Notes under the pieces: generated by a model | What the model was told of the DNA's origin: nothing | Database searches by the model: none | What the model saw: only the letters and a program-made list of their open reading frames with translations | Assembly: GCF_009758015.1 (NCBI RefSeq) | Contig: NZ_WSEL01000003.1 | Span: forward strand, 1,364,001-1,428,000 | Reading direction: 5' to 3' | From: Ramlibacter pinisoli | GTDB lineage: Bacteria; Pseudomonadota; Gammaproteobacteria; Burkholderiales; Burkholderiaceae_C | DNA: 64,000 nucleotides | Shown: in pieces, positions 41,522-50,185 of the stretch | How the letters are laid out: each line of letters starts with the position of its first letter | Position numbering within the stretch: the first letter of the stretch is position 1 | Made by a program: the position numbers and the translations under genes

Positions 41522-42981
41522 GGCGCCGCTCCCGGCGCGCTGGCGGCCGGGCGCGCGCAGGGCGGCGGCGCGCCGGCCGTGCGGCCCTGCGGCCCGTAGG
41601 GCGCACCGCGGAAGCTGCGGTCCCACAGCGTCGGGCCGCCGGCGCCCCAGCGCAGCAGCTTGCCCTGGGCCTTGAACAGCAGCGTCTCCAGCATGATCCC
41701 GTTGTTGTTGGCGGTGAAGGCGCGGATCGGGCCCTTGCCGTTCTCGAGGATGCCCTCCATGAACCCGCGCGCCGGGTCGGCGTGCTGGCCGATCTCCTCG
41801 AACAGGCGGTCGGTGTAGGGCGACTTCCACAGCGCCCACATGCCCAGTGCCGCCTTCAGCGACACCGCCGCGTACTGCGGCACGTACTGGCCCGGCTCGG
41901 TGATGGTGTTCCAGGCATAGCCGTCGGTGAACACCGTGTCGTAGACGAAGTACGGCTCGGCGTCGAGCTGGTGCTCGGAGCGGGCGGTGAGGATGCCGGT
42001 GGCCAGCCAGCGGTTCTCCTGCGCCTGGTAGACCCGGTTGGCGAAGTCCAGCATCCAGGCGTTGGAGTGCTTGCGGTCGTCGGTGTCGCGGTCGAGCGCC
42101 GTGTCCCAGTTGAACTCCACGCCGTCGAGCGCATAGCTCTCGGTCACCACGTAGTTGTGCTGGTAGTACTTGCGCGGGTCGCGCGCGTCGTACGGCACTT
42201 CCACGCAGTAGATCGGCACCGTGGCGTACGGCTCGGGCCGCGCCGCCAGCTCGGTCGGGATGCCCCACAGCTGGAAGCCCTTGGCCGCGTACTCCTCGTA
42301 GCCCAGGCGGCCCTCCTGCAGGTACTGCACCTGCCGGTCCTTGTCGAGCATGGCGCCGAACAGCATGCCGCTGCGGTCGACCACCTTGCCCCACTTCCAG
42401 CGCAGCACGAAGCGGTCGATGGCGTCGGCGTGCCGCGGGTAGCGCTCCTTGGCGATCTTCAGCCACACCAGCAGCCGCCCGAGGTCGAGCGCCGAGAAGC
42501 CGATCTCGCCCGGGTTGTTGGCGTAGTCGACCTTGTCCAGAGTCCTGGTGTGGTAGACCTTGTTGGGCAGCTCGTCGCGGAAGAACGCCAGCGAACCGAG
42601 CGCCGCAACCGCCTTGCCCAGGCGCTCGTCGGCCTGCTGCGGCGTGATGATGCGCAGCTCGCGCGCGGCGACGATGGCGCCCAGGTAGGAGGCCGTGTCC
42701 CACATGGTCGTCGACGGGTAGTTGTCGACCGCGTTGGCCAGCCCGGTCGGCTGGGTGTTGTTCTCGAAGTACTTCCAGGCCGTGCGCGCCATCGCCAGCT
42801 CGCGCTCGCTGAGCGGCCCGAAGCGGCGTTCGTAGCGCGCGGCCGGCAGCTCGCCGGGCTTGCAGTCGGCGGCGCCGCTGGCGTTGGCCAGCGGCGGGCC
42901 GGCCGGGGCCTGGGCCCGGGCCGCGAGGCAGGGGGCCAGCAGCGCGGCGGCCAGCACGAGGGGAAGGAGGCGCGGGCTCAT
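41515..42981 (-). CDS. DUF3131 protein, secreted
   Basis: A 488-residue periplasmic protein with a cleavable signal (LVLAAALLAPCLAARA before QAPAG). The domain begins at ~55 with ELAMARTAWKYFENNTQPTG and contains TTMWDTASYLGAI, LPNKVYHTRTLDKV, IGFSALDLGRLLVWLK, YLQEGRLGYEEYAAKG, TDGYAWNTI and an FMEGILENGKGPIRAFTANNN end. It is about 35% identical by eye to its two neighbours in the central segments. A role in trimming or guiding a nascent glycan is inferred from the adjacent synthase and GH16 genes. Confidence 0.85.
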   Translation of the reverse strand: MSPRLLPLVLAAALLAPCLAARAQAPAGPPLANASGAADCKPGELPAARYERRFGPLSERELAMARTAWKYFENNTQPTGLANAVDNYPSTTMWDTASYLGAIVAARELRIITPQQADERLGKAVAALGSLAFFRDELPNKVYHTRTLDKVDYANNPGEIGFSALDLGRLLVWLKIAKERYPRHADAIDRFVLRWKWGKVVDRSGMLFGAMLDKDRQVQYLQEGRLGYEEYAAKGFQLWGIPTELAARPEPYATVPIYCVEVPYDARDPRKYYQHNYVVTESYALDGVEFNWDTALDRDTDDRKHSNAWMLDFANRVYQAQENRWLATGILTARSEHQLDAEPYFVYDTVFTDGYAWNTITEPGQYVPQYAAVSLKAALGMWALWKSPYTDRLFEEIGQHADPARGFMEGILENGKGPIRAFTANNNGIMLETLLFKAQGKLLRWGAGGPTLWDRSFRGAPYGPQGRTAGAPPPCARPAASAPGAAPC

Positions 42982-42997
42982 CGTCCGGGTCGCGGGT

Positions 42998-44380
42998 TCA
43001 GCGGTACTGCAGCAGCCGGCCGCGCACGATGTAGGCCAGGCTCTCGAGCACCACGGCGTTGGTGTTGGCGTTGACCGACTGGTTGGGCTTGTCGCCGGCC
43101 TCGTAGCGGCCCGCGTACCAGCCGCGCGCCGGGTCGTTCAGGCCGGCCACCGCGTCGACCAGCTGCGTGGTGTAGGGCGTGCGCAGCAGCGCATGCCAGC
43201 CGAACGCCGCCTTGGTCGACAGCGTGCGCAGCTGCGGCATCTCCTCGCCCTTCTCGCTCACGGCCACCCAGCGGCGGCCGCCGTTGTACAGGCTGTTGTA
43301 GACGAAGTACGGGGGCTGGTCGACGTGGTCCTCGGTCGCGGCGGTCTTCACGCCGGTCTTGCGGAAGCGCTCCTCCTGGGCCCGGTAGACGCGCCAGGCG
43401 ATCTCGCGCGACTGCCGGGTCCAGCCGAACTCCAGCCCCTGCAGGATCCAGGGCTCGCTGACGACATGGTTCTGCGCGCCGTGGGTGGCCGGTTCGCGGC
43501 GGTCGGCCGGCACGGCGATGCCCTCGATGTCCACCAGCTGCAGGTGGGCCATGGGGTCGGCGGCGACGTCGACGTCCAGCCCCATCAGGGCCAGCGTGCG
43601 CGCCGCGTACTGCTCGTAGCCGAGCCGGCCTTCCTGCACCGGCTGCGGCGGGCCGCCGCCCTCGCCCGCCTGCAGGCCCCAGAGCTGCCCGTCGCGGGCC
43701 AGCTGCGCGGTGTTCCAGCGGGCGATGGCGCGGCGCGCCGCCTCCGTGTGCTGCGGGTGCTGCCAGGCGATGGCGTTGAGCGGCACCAGCAACCGGCCGA
43801 TGTCGATCGCCGACCAGCCGATGCCGGCCGGGGCCGGCTGGTTGCGGTAGTCGGTCATCGCCAGCGTGCGCGTGTCGTAGGTCTTGTTCGGCAGTGCGTT
43901 GGCGTACAGCGGCAGCCGGCCCAGCGCGTCGAGCGCGCGCGCCATGCGGGCATCGAACGCCTTCTGGTCGACCAGCCCCAGGTCGCGCGCGGCCAGCAGC
44001 GCCAGCAGCGACGACGCCGTGTCCCACAGCGAGGTGGACGGGAAGCCTTCGACCGAGGACGCCAGGCCGGTGGCCGGGTCGGTGTTGCGCTCGAAGTAGG
44101 TCCAGGCGGTGCGCGCCCACTGCTTCTCCTGCTCGGTCAGCGCGCGCGGCGCGGGCAGTGCCGCCGGCAGGTCGGGGCTGGCCGGCAGCACGGCCGGCGC
44201 CGGCGCGGCCTGCACCGGCGCGCCCGGCCGCCTGGCGATCAGTTCCTTGCCGCTCTCGCGCTCGATCCACCACACGGAGCCGAAGGCGACCAGGATGGCC
44301 GCGATCCAGACCAGCGAGCTGCGCGCCTTGACCCAGTTGTTGTCGTCGCCCGTGGCGAACTCCTGTCGTTCCTGCTCCAT
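42998..44380 (-). CDS. DUF3131 protein, inner-membrane anchored
   Basis: A 460-residue protein. A short cytoplasmic N-terminus (MEQERQEFATGDDNNWVKAR) precedes one membrane span (SLVWIAAILVAFGSVWWI) and a Pro/Ala-rich linker, placing the DUF3131 domain (from ~85, WARTAWTYFERNTDPATG) in the periplasm. LWDTASSLLALLAARDLG, LPNKTYDTRTLAMTD, IGWSAIDIGRLLVPL and VQEGRLGYEQYAART match the paralogues. It directly follows the synthase gene (16 bases), so it is the paralogue most likely to contact it. A GTG six bases upstream is an alternative start. Confidence 0.85.
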   Translation of the reverse strand: MEQERQEFATGDDNNWVKARSSLVWIAAILVAFGSVWWIERESGKELIARRPGAPVQAAPAPAVLPASPDLPAALPAPRALTEQEKQWARTAWTYFERNTDPATGLASSVEGFPSTSLWDTASSLLALLAARDLGLVDQKAFDARMARALDALGRLPLYANALPNKTYDTRTLAMTDYRNQPAPAGIGWSAIDIGRLLVPLNAIAWQHPQHTEAARRAIARWNTAQLARDGQLWGLQAGEGGGPPQPVQEGRLGYEQYAARTLALMGLDVDVAADPMAHLQLVDIEGIAVPADRREPATHGAQNHVVSEPWILQGLEFGWTRQSREIAWRVYRAQEERFRKTGVKTAATEDHVDQPPYFVYNSLYNGGRRWVAVSEKGEEMPQLRTLSTKAAFGWHALLRTPYTTQLVDAVAGLNDPARGWYAGRYEAGDKPNQSVNANTNAVVLESLAYIVRGRLLQYR

Positions 44381-44396
44381 GTCCACCCGTCCGTCC

Positions 44397-46226
44397 TCAG
44401 GCCGCCACGGCCGGTTCGATCGCCGGCCCGTCGTCCGGCTGCCACAGCGCCGCGCGCACCAGCGGCAGCATCGCGAACACGTTGTTCAGCCCCCAGGCAA
44501 CGTTGACCACCAGGTTGGGCAGTTCCTGCTCGTGGCCCTGGGCGAACACCCGCCAGGCGGCGTAGGCCAGGCCCGCCAGCGTGAGCACGATGACCGCCAG
44601 TTGCGGCACCACCAGGTGCAGGAAGCTGCCCTCCTGGCGATCCTTGGGCGTGACGTGGAACTTGATCTTCTCGCCCCGCAGCACCGTCCAGAGGGCGCGG
44701 AAGTTGACCGGAAAGAACGACAGGTAGGACGCCTTGCCGTCCCAGCTGCGCACGCCCCAGGTGCCGACCATGAAGGCCAGCTCGGTCATCAGGATGAAGG
44801 GCAGCGCGTGCAGGTAGAAAGCGCCCGAGTACGCCGACAGCGGCGCGATGCCGGTGAACAGGTAGACGATGGGAGCAGCCAGGAACACGATGTTCCACAG
44901 GCAGCCGAGGTACGACCAGAAGGTCGACAGGTACATCAGCCTCTGCGGCAGCCGCATGCCGCCGCGCAGCAGCGGGTTGTCGCGCAGCGCGATGTCCAGC
45001 GTGCCGCCGGCGTACTTGAAGCGCTGGATCATCCACGTCAGCAGGTCCTGCGGCGACAGCATCTTCGACTCGATGCGCGAGTGCAGCACCGACTTCCAGC
45101 GCCGGCCGGGGTCGTTGTGCAGCACGATGGACGTGTAGATGTCCTCGGAGACGTGGAACTTGTAGGGCGTGAGTTCCTGCTCCAGCGCGAACTGCGTGCG
45201 CATGGCCTCGTCGAGGTCGGTGCGCAGCTCCTGGTCCTTGACCTCGTCGGTGAAGCGCGTCACTTCCTTGTCGACCGTCAGCGCGAAGCTGCGCAGCGCG
45301 GCCTGCATCACCGCCTCGCGCCGGTGAATGGAACCGGCGCCGCAGCAGAACGAGGCGTGGCACCAGTTGCGCCGCCGCATGATGACGTCGTAGAACATCT
45401 GCGGGTCGTTCACGAACGGATCGCGCCCCAGCCGGATGCGGCCCACCAGCCGCTCGACGCCCCGGCCCAGGGCCCGGCCGGCGCCGCCCAGCCGGCGGCC
45501 CAGCCACTCGGGCAGCGGCGTGCCCTCGGGCAGGTCGTAGAACCATTGCGGGGTCTGCACCCAGGCCACGTCGGGGTCGCGGAAATAGCCCAGCGTGTTG
45601 CGCAGGATGGTCGGGAACAGGCGGTTGTCGGCGTCGACGATGACGATGAAGTCGCCGCTGGTCTGCTCCATCGCGTTGCGCAGGTTGCCGGCCTTGAAGC
45701 CGATGTTGTTGCTGCGCGAGAGGTAGTGCACGCCCTCCTCGTGCGCGACCTGCTGCATGGCGGGCCGGCGGCCGTCGTCCAGCACGTGCACCCTCAAGTC
45801 GATCGGATGGGGATAGGTCACCGCCCTGGCGTCGCGGATCGACAGCCGCACCAGCTCCTCGTCCTCGTTGTAGGTGGCGATGAAGACGTCGACGGCGATC
45901 GGCCGCTGGCCCCACTCGCCCGCCTCGGCCAGGCACTCGCCGATGGTGCGCGGCGGCGGGCGCATCGGCACGTCGCGTGTCTTCCAGAGGTTGAACGTGA
46001 ACAGCAGCAGGCCGACATAGGCCAGCGTCTCGGCCACCACCAGCGGGATGGCGAACCACAGCGCGTCCAGGTTGAGCGATGCCGTCCAGCGCCAGCGGAT
46101 GTAGTTGGCCCCCAGCACCAGGGCCACGATGACCAGGAACTGCCACAGCAGCTCGCGCGCCGGCGAGTGCGCAACGGGCGGCGGCGGGCGGCGGTCCTCG
46201 AAGCGGTCGAAGTAGAACGAAGGCAA
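44397..46226 (-). CDS. Processive family 2 glycosyltransferase (cellulose/curdlan synthase-like)
   Basis: A 609-residue membrane synthase. Two membrane spans (~27-45, ~55-80) precede the GT-A domain, and four or five hydrophobic segments follow from ~430. Catalytic marks are D151 (VLDDGRRP), DAD 198-200 (IVIVDADNR), and S360-E361-D362 (HVSEDIYTS) in the TED position. The acceptor motif QxxRW is replaced by QRFKY (401-405). An extra ~90-residue insertion lies between the DAD and SED motifs. No PilZ domain is present. A beta-linked glucan product is the best inference, given the GH16 gene nearby. Start is TTG at 46226, 18 bases after the upstream stop. Confidence 0.85.
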   Translation of the reverse strand: MPSFYFDRFEDRRPPPPVAHSPARELLWQFLVIVALVLGANYIRWRWTASLNLDALWFAIPLVVAETLAYVGLLLFTFNLWKTRDVPMRPPPRTIGECLAEAGEWGQRPIAVDVFIATYNEDEELVRLSIRDARAVTYPHPIDLRVHVLDDGRRPAMQQVAHEEGVHYLSRSNNIGFKAGNLRNAMEQTSGDFIVIVDADNRLFPTILRNTLGYFRDPDVAWVQTPQWFYDLPEGTPLPEWLGRRLGGAGRALGRGVERLVGRIRLGRDPFVNDPQMFYDVIMRRRNWCHASFCCGAGSIHRREAVMQAALRSFALTVDKEVTRFTDEVKDQELRTDLDEAMRTQFALEQELTPYKFHVSEDIYTSIVLHNDPGRRWKSVLHSRIESKMLSPQDLLTWMIQRFKYAGGTLDIALRDNPLLRGGMRLPQRLMYLSTFWSYLGCLWNIVFLAAPIVYLFTGIAPLSAYSGAFYLHALPFILMTELAFMVGTWGVRSWDGKASYLSFFPVNFRALWTVLRGEKIKFHVTPKDRQEGSFLHLVVPQLAVIVLTLAGLAYAAWRVFAQGHEQELPNLVVNVAWGLNNVFAMLPLVRAALWQPDDGPAIEPAVAA

Positions 46227-46244
46227 GGCGCGGTTCCCGTGGGC

Positions 46245-46673
46245 TCAGAGCCGGCGCACCAGGCGCAGCCGGTTCACGCCGTCGCGCGTGCCGTAGCGCA
46301 CCTCGTCGAAGGCGGCCTTGATCAGTGCCAGTCCCATCCCGCCCTCGGGCAGGCCGTCCAGGTCGGTGGGGTCGTAGAGGAAGGTGGTGGTGACGTCGGT
46401 GCTCTCGATCAGGCCGTCGGGGATGGGCTGGCCGCGGTCCCAGATGTCGATCTCCAGGCCGGTCGGGCGCTCCCGCACGCGCAGGCGCACCGGCTCCTGG
46501 GTGTCGGCGCCGTAGCCGTGCTCGACGATGTTGGTCAGCGCCTCCGCCAGCGCCAGCTCGATGGCGTCGCGCTCGGCGTCGGCCAGCCAGCCGGGCAGCA
46601 GCGCGCGCACGCGTTGGGTGGCCGGCGCCACCTGCGCCAGCGCGGCCTGCAGCTCGATCACCTGTTCCCGCAC
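46245..46673 (-). CDS. Anti-sigma-factor-type HATPase (RsbW/BgrW-like switch kinase)
   Basis: A 142-residue GHKL kinase domain: N-box ELALAEALTNIVEHGYG, G1 IDIWDRGQPIPDGL, and GLPEGGMGLALIKAAFDEV. It would phosphorylate the STAS protein encoded just upstream and bind a target when free. I chose the GTG at 46673; other in-frame starts lie within the overlapping STAS gene. Lying between the STAS gene and the synthase gene, it is well placed to control synthase activity. Confidence 0.8.
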   Translation of the reverse strand: MREQVIELQAALAQVAPATQRVRALLPGWLADAERDAIELALAEALTNIVEHGYGADTQEPVRLRVRERPTGLEIDIWDRGQPIPDGLIESTDVTTTFLYDPTDLDGLPEGGMGLALIKAAFDEVRYGTRDGVNRLRLVRRL

Positions 46674-46687
46674 GCCGGCCGCCGCGG

Positions 46688-47029
46688 TCAGGCGCCCAGG
46701 CGCGCCAGCGCCTCGGCCCGGTCGGCATGGATGGAGAACACCTTGTCCATGCGGGTGAGCTTGAACAGGGCCAGCACCGGCCCGCGGGCGCCGCACACGG
46801 CCAGCGACCCCTGGCTGCCCAGCGCCTTGAGGATGGACACCAGCGCGCCCAGTCCGCTCGAGTCGAGGAAGTCGACGCCGGCCAGGTCGACCACCAGGCG
46901 GCGGTCGCCGTCGCCGACCAGCTGCACCACCGCCTGCTTGAAGGCGGGCGCCACCGAGGCGTCGAGCCGGCGCACCCGCGGCACCACCACCGGCACGGCG
47001 CCGCTGCGGTCCACGTCGATCAATTCCAT
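46688..47029 (-). CDS. STAS-domain anti-anti-sigma-type protein
   Basis: A 113-residue SpoIIAA-like STAS protein. VVDLAGVDFLDSSGLGALVSIL contains the phospho-acceptor serine (S57 or S58). VVVPRVRRLDASVAPAFKQA is the N-terminal strand/helix. CAGGAGAACC gives a strong ribosome binding site before ATG. It is the natural substrate of the adjacent HATPase and of the PP2C at 48997, completing a partner-switching trio. Confidence 0.88.
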   Translation of the reverse strand: MELIDVDRSGAVPVVVPRVRRLDASVAPAFKQAVVQLVGDGDRRLVVDLAGVDFLDSSGLGALVSILKALGSQGSLAVCGARGPVLALFKLTRMDKVFSIHADRAEALARLGA

Positions 47030-47090
47030 GGGTTCTCCTGGCGCGGGCGACTCCTGCGGCCCGCGCGACCCGCCATCGTAGGCCAATCGA

Positions 47091-48029
47091 TCACCATCCC
47101 CAGCCCCAGCTCACCGAGATGCTGCCGCTGCGCAACGTCCCCTCGCCCGGCGCGCCGGCACGGCCGGGCCAGCGGTTGCCCGAATAGTTCGCGTACTGGA
47201 TGGTGGGCCCGCGCGGCGCCGGGCTGGTCCAGCCCAGGCCGTAGGTGTAGTCGGGGTCCCAGGGCTGCTGCCGGCTGCGGTCGGGCCAGGCGAAGGCGGT
47301 CGCGTGCGCGAACCAGCCGTCCGGCCGGCTGTAGCGGCAGCCGAGGGCGAGCGAGTACTTGTTGCTGCCCAGCGCCGACGTGTTGGCCTGGGTGTAGGTG
47401 GGCACCCAGTTGGCGTCGGCATGGCACAGCGCGCTGTCGCCGTCGCCCACCAGCAGCGTCGAACGCATCCCCTCCGGCAGCAGGAACCGGTAGCTGGCGG
47501 TCCACTGGCCCTGCGGGAAGTTGAAGCGGCTCTCGCCCAGCGCCGGGTCGGGGTGCAGCCGGGTGCCGGTGTAGTTGGCGTAGAAGAACGCCCAGCGCCC
47601 GGGCTGGCCGTCGTCGTAGCCGAAGGCATAGGTGAAGTCCGGGTCCCAGGGCCGCTGCTCATCGCTGCCCAGGTAGCGGAAGAAGGCCACCTGCGCGTAC
47701 CAGGCCGGATCGTCCAGCCCCCGCCAGCGCAGCTGCGCCTGCAGCGTCGGCGAGGCCGGCCGGCCGCCCTGGGTGCCCGAGCCCACCGACTGGCCGCTGC
47801 GCAGCGGGACCTCGGCGGTCAGCCGCAGCTGCAGCACCGGCTCGCGCCAGGGCGCCTGGCCGGGCTGGTCGGGCCCCTGGGGCAGGTAGAGCGGATCGAC
47901 CCGCTCCGGCGGCTCGATGAAGGTGCCGCCGCGCTGGGCCTGCACGGCCGGCGTCGACGCCGTCTGGGCCTGGGCGGCGAATGCCGCCAGCACGGCCAGC
48001 AGCAGGGCCCACGAACGCGCCTGCACCAT
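47091..48029 (-). CDS. Predicted outer-membrane beta-barrel protein
   Basis: A 312-residue exported protein with a signal peptide (LLLAVLAAFAAQAQ). The mature sequence alternates polar and aromatic residues as in barrels and ends in an aromatic (WGWGW). It has a repeated module: PWDPDFTYAFGYDDGQPGRW...YANYTGTR and PWDPDYTYGLGW...YANYSGNRW, about 150 residues apart. A repeat with ASYRFLLPEG/CRYSRPDGWF is also visible. Being next to GH16, it could be the glycan exit channel or a phospholipase-A-like barrel. I do not recognise the family. Confidence 0.65.
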   Translation of the reverse strand: MVQARSWALLLAVLAAFAAQAQTASTPAVQAQRGGTFIEPPERVDPLYLPQGPDQPGQAPWREPVLQLRLTAEVPLRSGQSVGSGTQGGRPASPTLQAQLRWRGLDDPAWYAQVAFFRYLGSDEQRPWDPDFTYAFGYDDGQPGRWAFFYANYTGTRLHPDPALGESRFNFPQGQWTASYRFLLPEGMRSTLLVGDGDSALCHADANWVPTYTQANTSALGSNKYSLALGCRYSRPDGWFAHATAFAWPDRSRQQPWDPDYTYGLGWTSPAPRGPTIQYANYSGNRWPGRAGAPGEGTLRSGSISVSWGWGW

Positions 48030-48033
48030 CACC

Positions 48034-48993
48034 TCAGCGCCCCCACCGCATGGTGCCGGACCCGGCTGCAGGCCCCGGCGTGGGTGCCGGTGCCGGTGCT
48101 GGCGCAGCGGCGCTGGCGGCCGCGCCGCCGTCCACCGTCGCAGCGGCCGGGACGGCCGCCGGTGCCGGCAGCGCGTCGCCGGCGCCGGGCGTCCAGCGCC
48201 AGATGCGGATCGACGCGATGTCGAAGCGGGCCGGCAGGCGGCTGTCGTCGATCGGTCCGCCCCAGCTGCCACCCAGGGCCAGGTTGATGCGCAGCCGCAT
48301 CGGCTGGCGCAGCGGGTCGGCCCCGTCGGGCAGGCGCGCCGCTTGCGGATCGAAGCTGAACCAGGGCTGGCCATCCAGCGCCACGCGGATGCGCCCGGGC
48401 GTCCACTCCAGCGTGTGGGTGTGCCAGCTGCCCTCGAAGCCGGGCACCACGCGGCTGTCGTTGCGGTGCTGGCGGGTGCGCGGCTCGCGCCCGTGGTGCA
48501 CGCCCGCGAACACGGTGTCGGGGTGCTTGCCGACCGCCTCGAAGACGTCGATCTCGCCGTACAGCCGCTCGCCCTCGTGCAGCAGCCAGATCGCCGGCCA
48601 GACGCCGGCACCGGACGGCGTGCGGGCGACCACCTCGACGCGCCCGTACTGCAGCGGCTTGCGGGCGAGCAGCGAGGCCGAGGTGTAGGTGGAGCTGCGC
48701 CGCGCCACCCGCCAGTCGCGCGAGCCGGCCTTCCACTGCGCGTTGGGCACTTCCTCGCGCCGGGCTTCCAGCCGCAGCACGCCGCCCTGCACCTGCGCGT
48801 TGGCGTCGCTGTAGTACTGGTCCTCGCGGTTGCGCAGGAAGCCGGTCTCCAGCCGCCAGTAGGCCGGGTCGATGCCGCGGCCGCTGGCGAAGCTGGACTC
48901 GTGCTCCAGCGTCCAGTCAGCCACCGCCGGCCCCGCGGCCAGCGCCGCCAGCAGCATTACCGGCCCCCGCACGCGCGACGCCCACCCCGCCAT
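48034..48993 (-). CDS. Glycoside hydrolase family 16 protein (beta-glucanase)
   Basis: A 319-residue secreted enzyme. The signal peptide ends near PAVA-DW. Residues ~28-265 are the GH16 jelly roll. The catalytic motif is E147-I-D-V-F-E152, with D149 between the nucleophile and the acid/base. VWPAIWLLHEGERLYG and SWHTHTLEWTPGRIRVALDG are typical. The last ~50 residues are an Ala/Pro linker tail. GH16 enzymes cut beta-1,3 or mixed-linkage beta-1,3/1,4-glucans (also galactans), which points to the polymer made by the adjacent synthase. Confidence 0.9.
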   Translation of the reverse strand: MAGWASRVRGPVMLLAALAAGPAVADWTLEHESSFASGRGIDPAYWRLETGFLRNREDQYYSDANAQVQGGVLRLEARREEVPNAQWKAGSRDWRVARRSSTYTSASLLARKPLQYGRVEVVARTPSGAGVWPAIWLLHEGERLYGEIDVFEAVGKHPDTVFAGVHHGREPRTRQHRNDSRVVPGFEGSWHTHTLEWTPGRIRVALDGQPWFSFDPQAARLPDGADPLRQPMRLRINLALGGSWGGPIDDSRLPARFDIASIRIWRWTPGAGDALPAPAAVPAAATVDGGAAASAAAPAPAPAPTPGPAAGSGTMRWGR

Positions 48994-48996
48994 CGG

Positions 48997-50181
48997 TCAA
49001 CGCGACTCCAGCAACAGCAGCGTCACGTCGTCCTCGAAGCTGCCGTGATGCCAGCCGTGCAGCGCCTCCCGCACGGCGGCGAAGCCGGCCGCGGGCGACT
49101 GGCTGCGCCCGGCCGCGAGCAGGTCCTGCAGCCGCTGCAGGCCGAACGGCTCGCCGTCGGCGCCGCTGCAGTCGGTGATGCCGTCCGAGTACAGGGCCAG
49201 CCGACTGCCGGGCGCGAGCGTGACCAGCCGGGCCTCGTAGCCCGGGTCGGGCAGGATGCCGACCGGCAGGCTGCCCTGGCCGACCGGCTCGAACACCGGG
49301 CTGCCGGCCGCGGCGTGCAGCACCGGCGGGTGGCCGGCGCTGACCAGCGCCGCGGTGCCGGTGGCGCGATCGAGCAGGCCGTACACCAGCGTCAGGTACA
49401 GGCTGCTGTCGTTCATCTCCAGGAAGCGGCTGTTGTAGCGGGTGACGATTTCCACCGCCGCCTGCTGCAGCCCGGCGCCGGGGTCGATGGCGCGCACCAC
49501 CTGCTGCGAAACGGCCCGCAGCTGGTGCTGCGCGCTCACCGCCATCATGGCCGCCGCCACGCCGTGCCCGGAGATGTCGGCCAGGTAGAACGCCAGCAGG
49601 CGGTCGCCGAGCGCGAAGTAGTCGTAGAGGTCGCCGCCGACGAAGCTGGAGGCCTCGAACAGGCCCTCCAGGTGCACGCCGCCGAACGACTGCGGCGCCG
49701 GCAGCTGCGCCAGCTGCAGCGAGCGCGCCAGGTCCAGGTCGCGGCTGAGCTGCGCGTAGGCGCCGGTCAGTTCCTCGTTGCGGGCGGCCAGGCGGGCCTC
49801 CAGCGCCAGCACGCGCTCGGCGGCACGCAGCCGGGCGCCCAGTTCGGCCGGCCGCAGCGGCTTGGCCAGGAAGTCGTCGACCCCCGCCTCCATCGCATCG
49901 ACCAGCGACTGCTGGTCGACCGAGGCGGTGAGCATGATGCAGTAGACGTAGCTCGCGTCCTGGCGGGCGCGGATGGCGCGGCACAGGGCCAGTCCGTCCA
50001 TGCGCGGCATGTTGCGGTCGGTGATCACCAGGTTGAAGCCACCGCCTTCGAGCAGCGCCAGCGCGGCCTGGCCGTCGGGGGCCTGCGCCACGGCGTAGCC
50101 GCGCGAGTCCAGGAAGGCGGACAGCAGCGCCAGCAGCACGGGATCGTCGTCGACCAGCAGGGCGCGGACCGGCTGCGCCAT
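48997..50181 (-). CDS. Receiver-PP2C (SpoIIE/RsbU-type) phosphatase
   Basis: A 394-residue response regulator. Receiver ~5-125 has D55 (LVITDRNMPRMDG) and FLAKPLRP. A helical linker at ~125-165 (LEARLAARNEELTGAYAQLSRDL) leads to the PP2C domain: FVGGDLYDYFAL, FYLADISGHGVAAAMMA, LALYSDGITDC and DDVTLLLLE. It would dephosphorylate the STAS protein of this cluster when its receiver is phosphorylated. Three bases separate it from the GH16 gene downstream. Confidence 0.92.
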   Translation of the reverse strand: MAQPVRALLVDDDPVLLALLSAFLDSRGYAVAQAPDGQAALALLEGGGFNLVITDRNMPRMDGLALCRAIRARQDASYVYCIMLTASVDQQSLVDAMEAGVDDFLAKPLRPAELGARLRAAERVLALEARLAARNEELTGAYAQLSRDLDLARSLQLAQLPAPQSFGGVHLEGLFEASSFVGGDLYDYFALGDRLLAFYLADISGHGVAAAMMAVSAQHQLRAVSQQVVRAIDPGAGLQQAAVEIVTRYNSRFLEMNDSSLYLTLVYGLLDRATGTAALVSAGHPPVLHAAAGSPVFEPVGQGSLPVGILPDPGYEARLVTLAPGSRLALYSDGITDCSGADGEPFGLQRLQDLLAAGRSQSPAAGFAAVREALHGWHHGSFEDDVTLLLLESR

Positions 50182-50185
50182 GGCC

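Noticed and set aside
40112..42703. 863-codon frame suggesting a DUF3131 fusion protein
   Set aside because: Its first half is the wrong frame over the middle DUF3131 gene; the true gene starts at GTG 41521 with a signal sequence.
44397..46226. Cellulose synthase BcsA
   Set aside because: No PilZ domain, no bcsB/bcsC/bcsZ, and a QRFKY motif; GH16 suggests a different beta-glucan.
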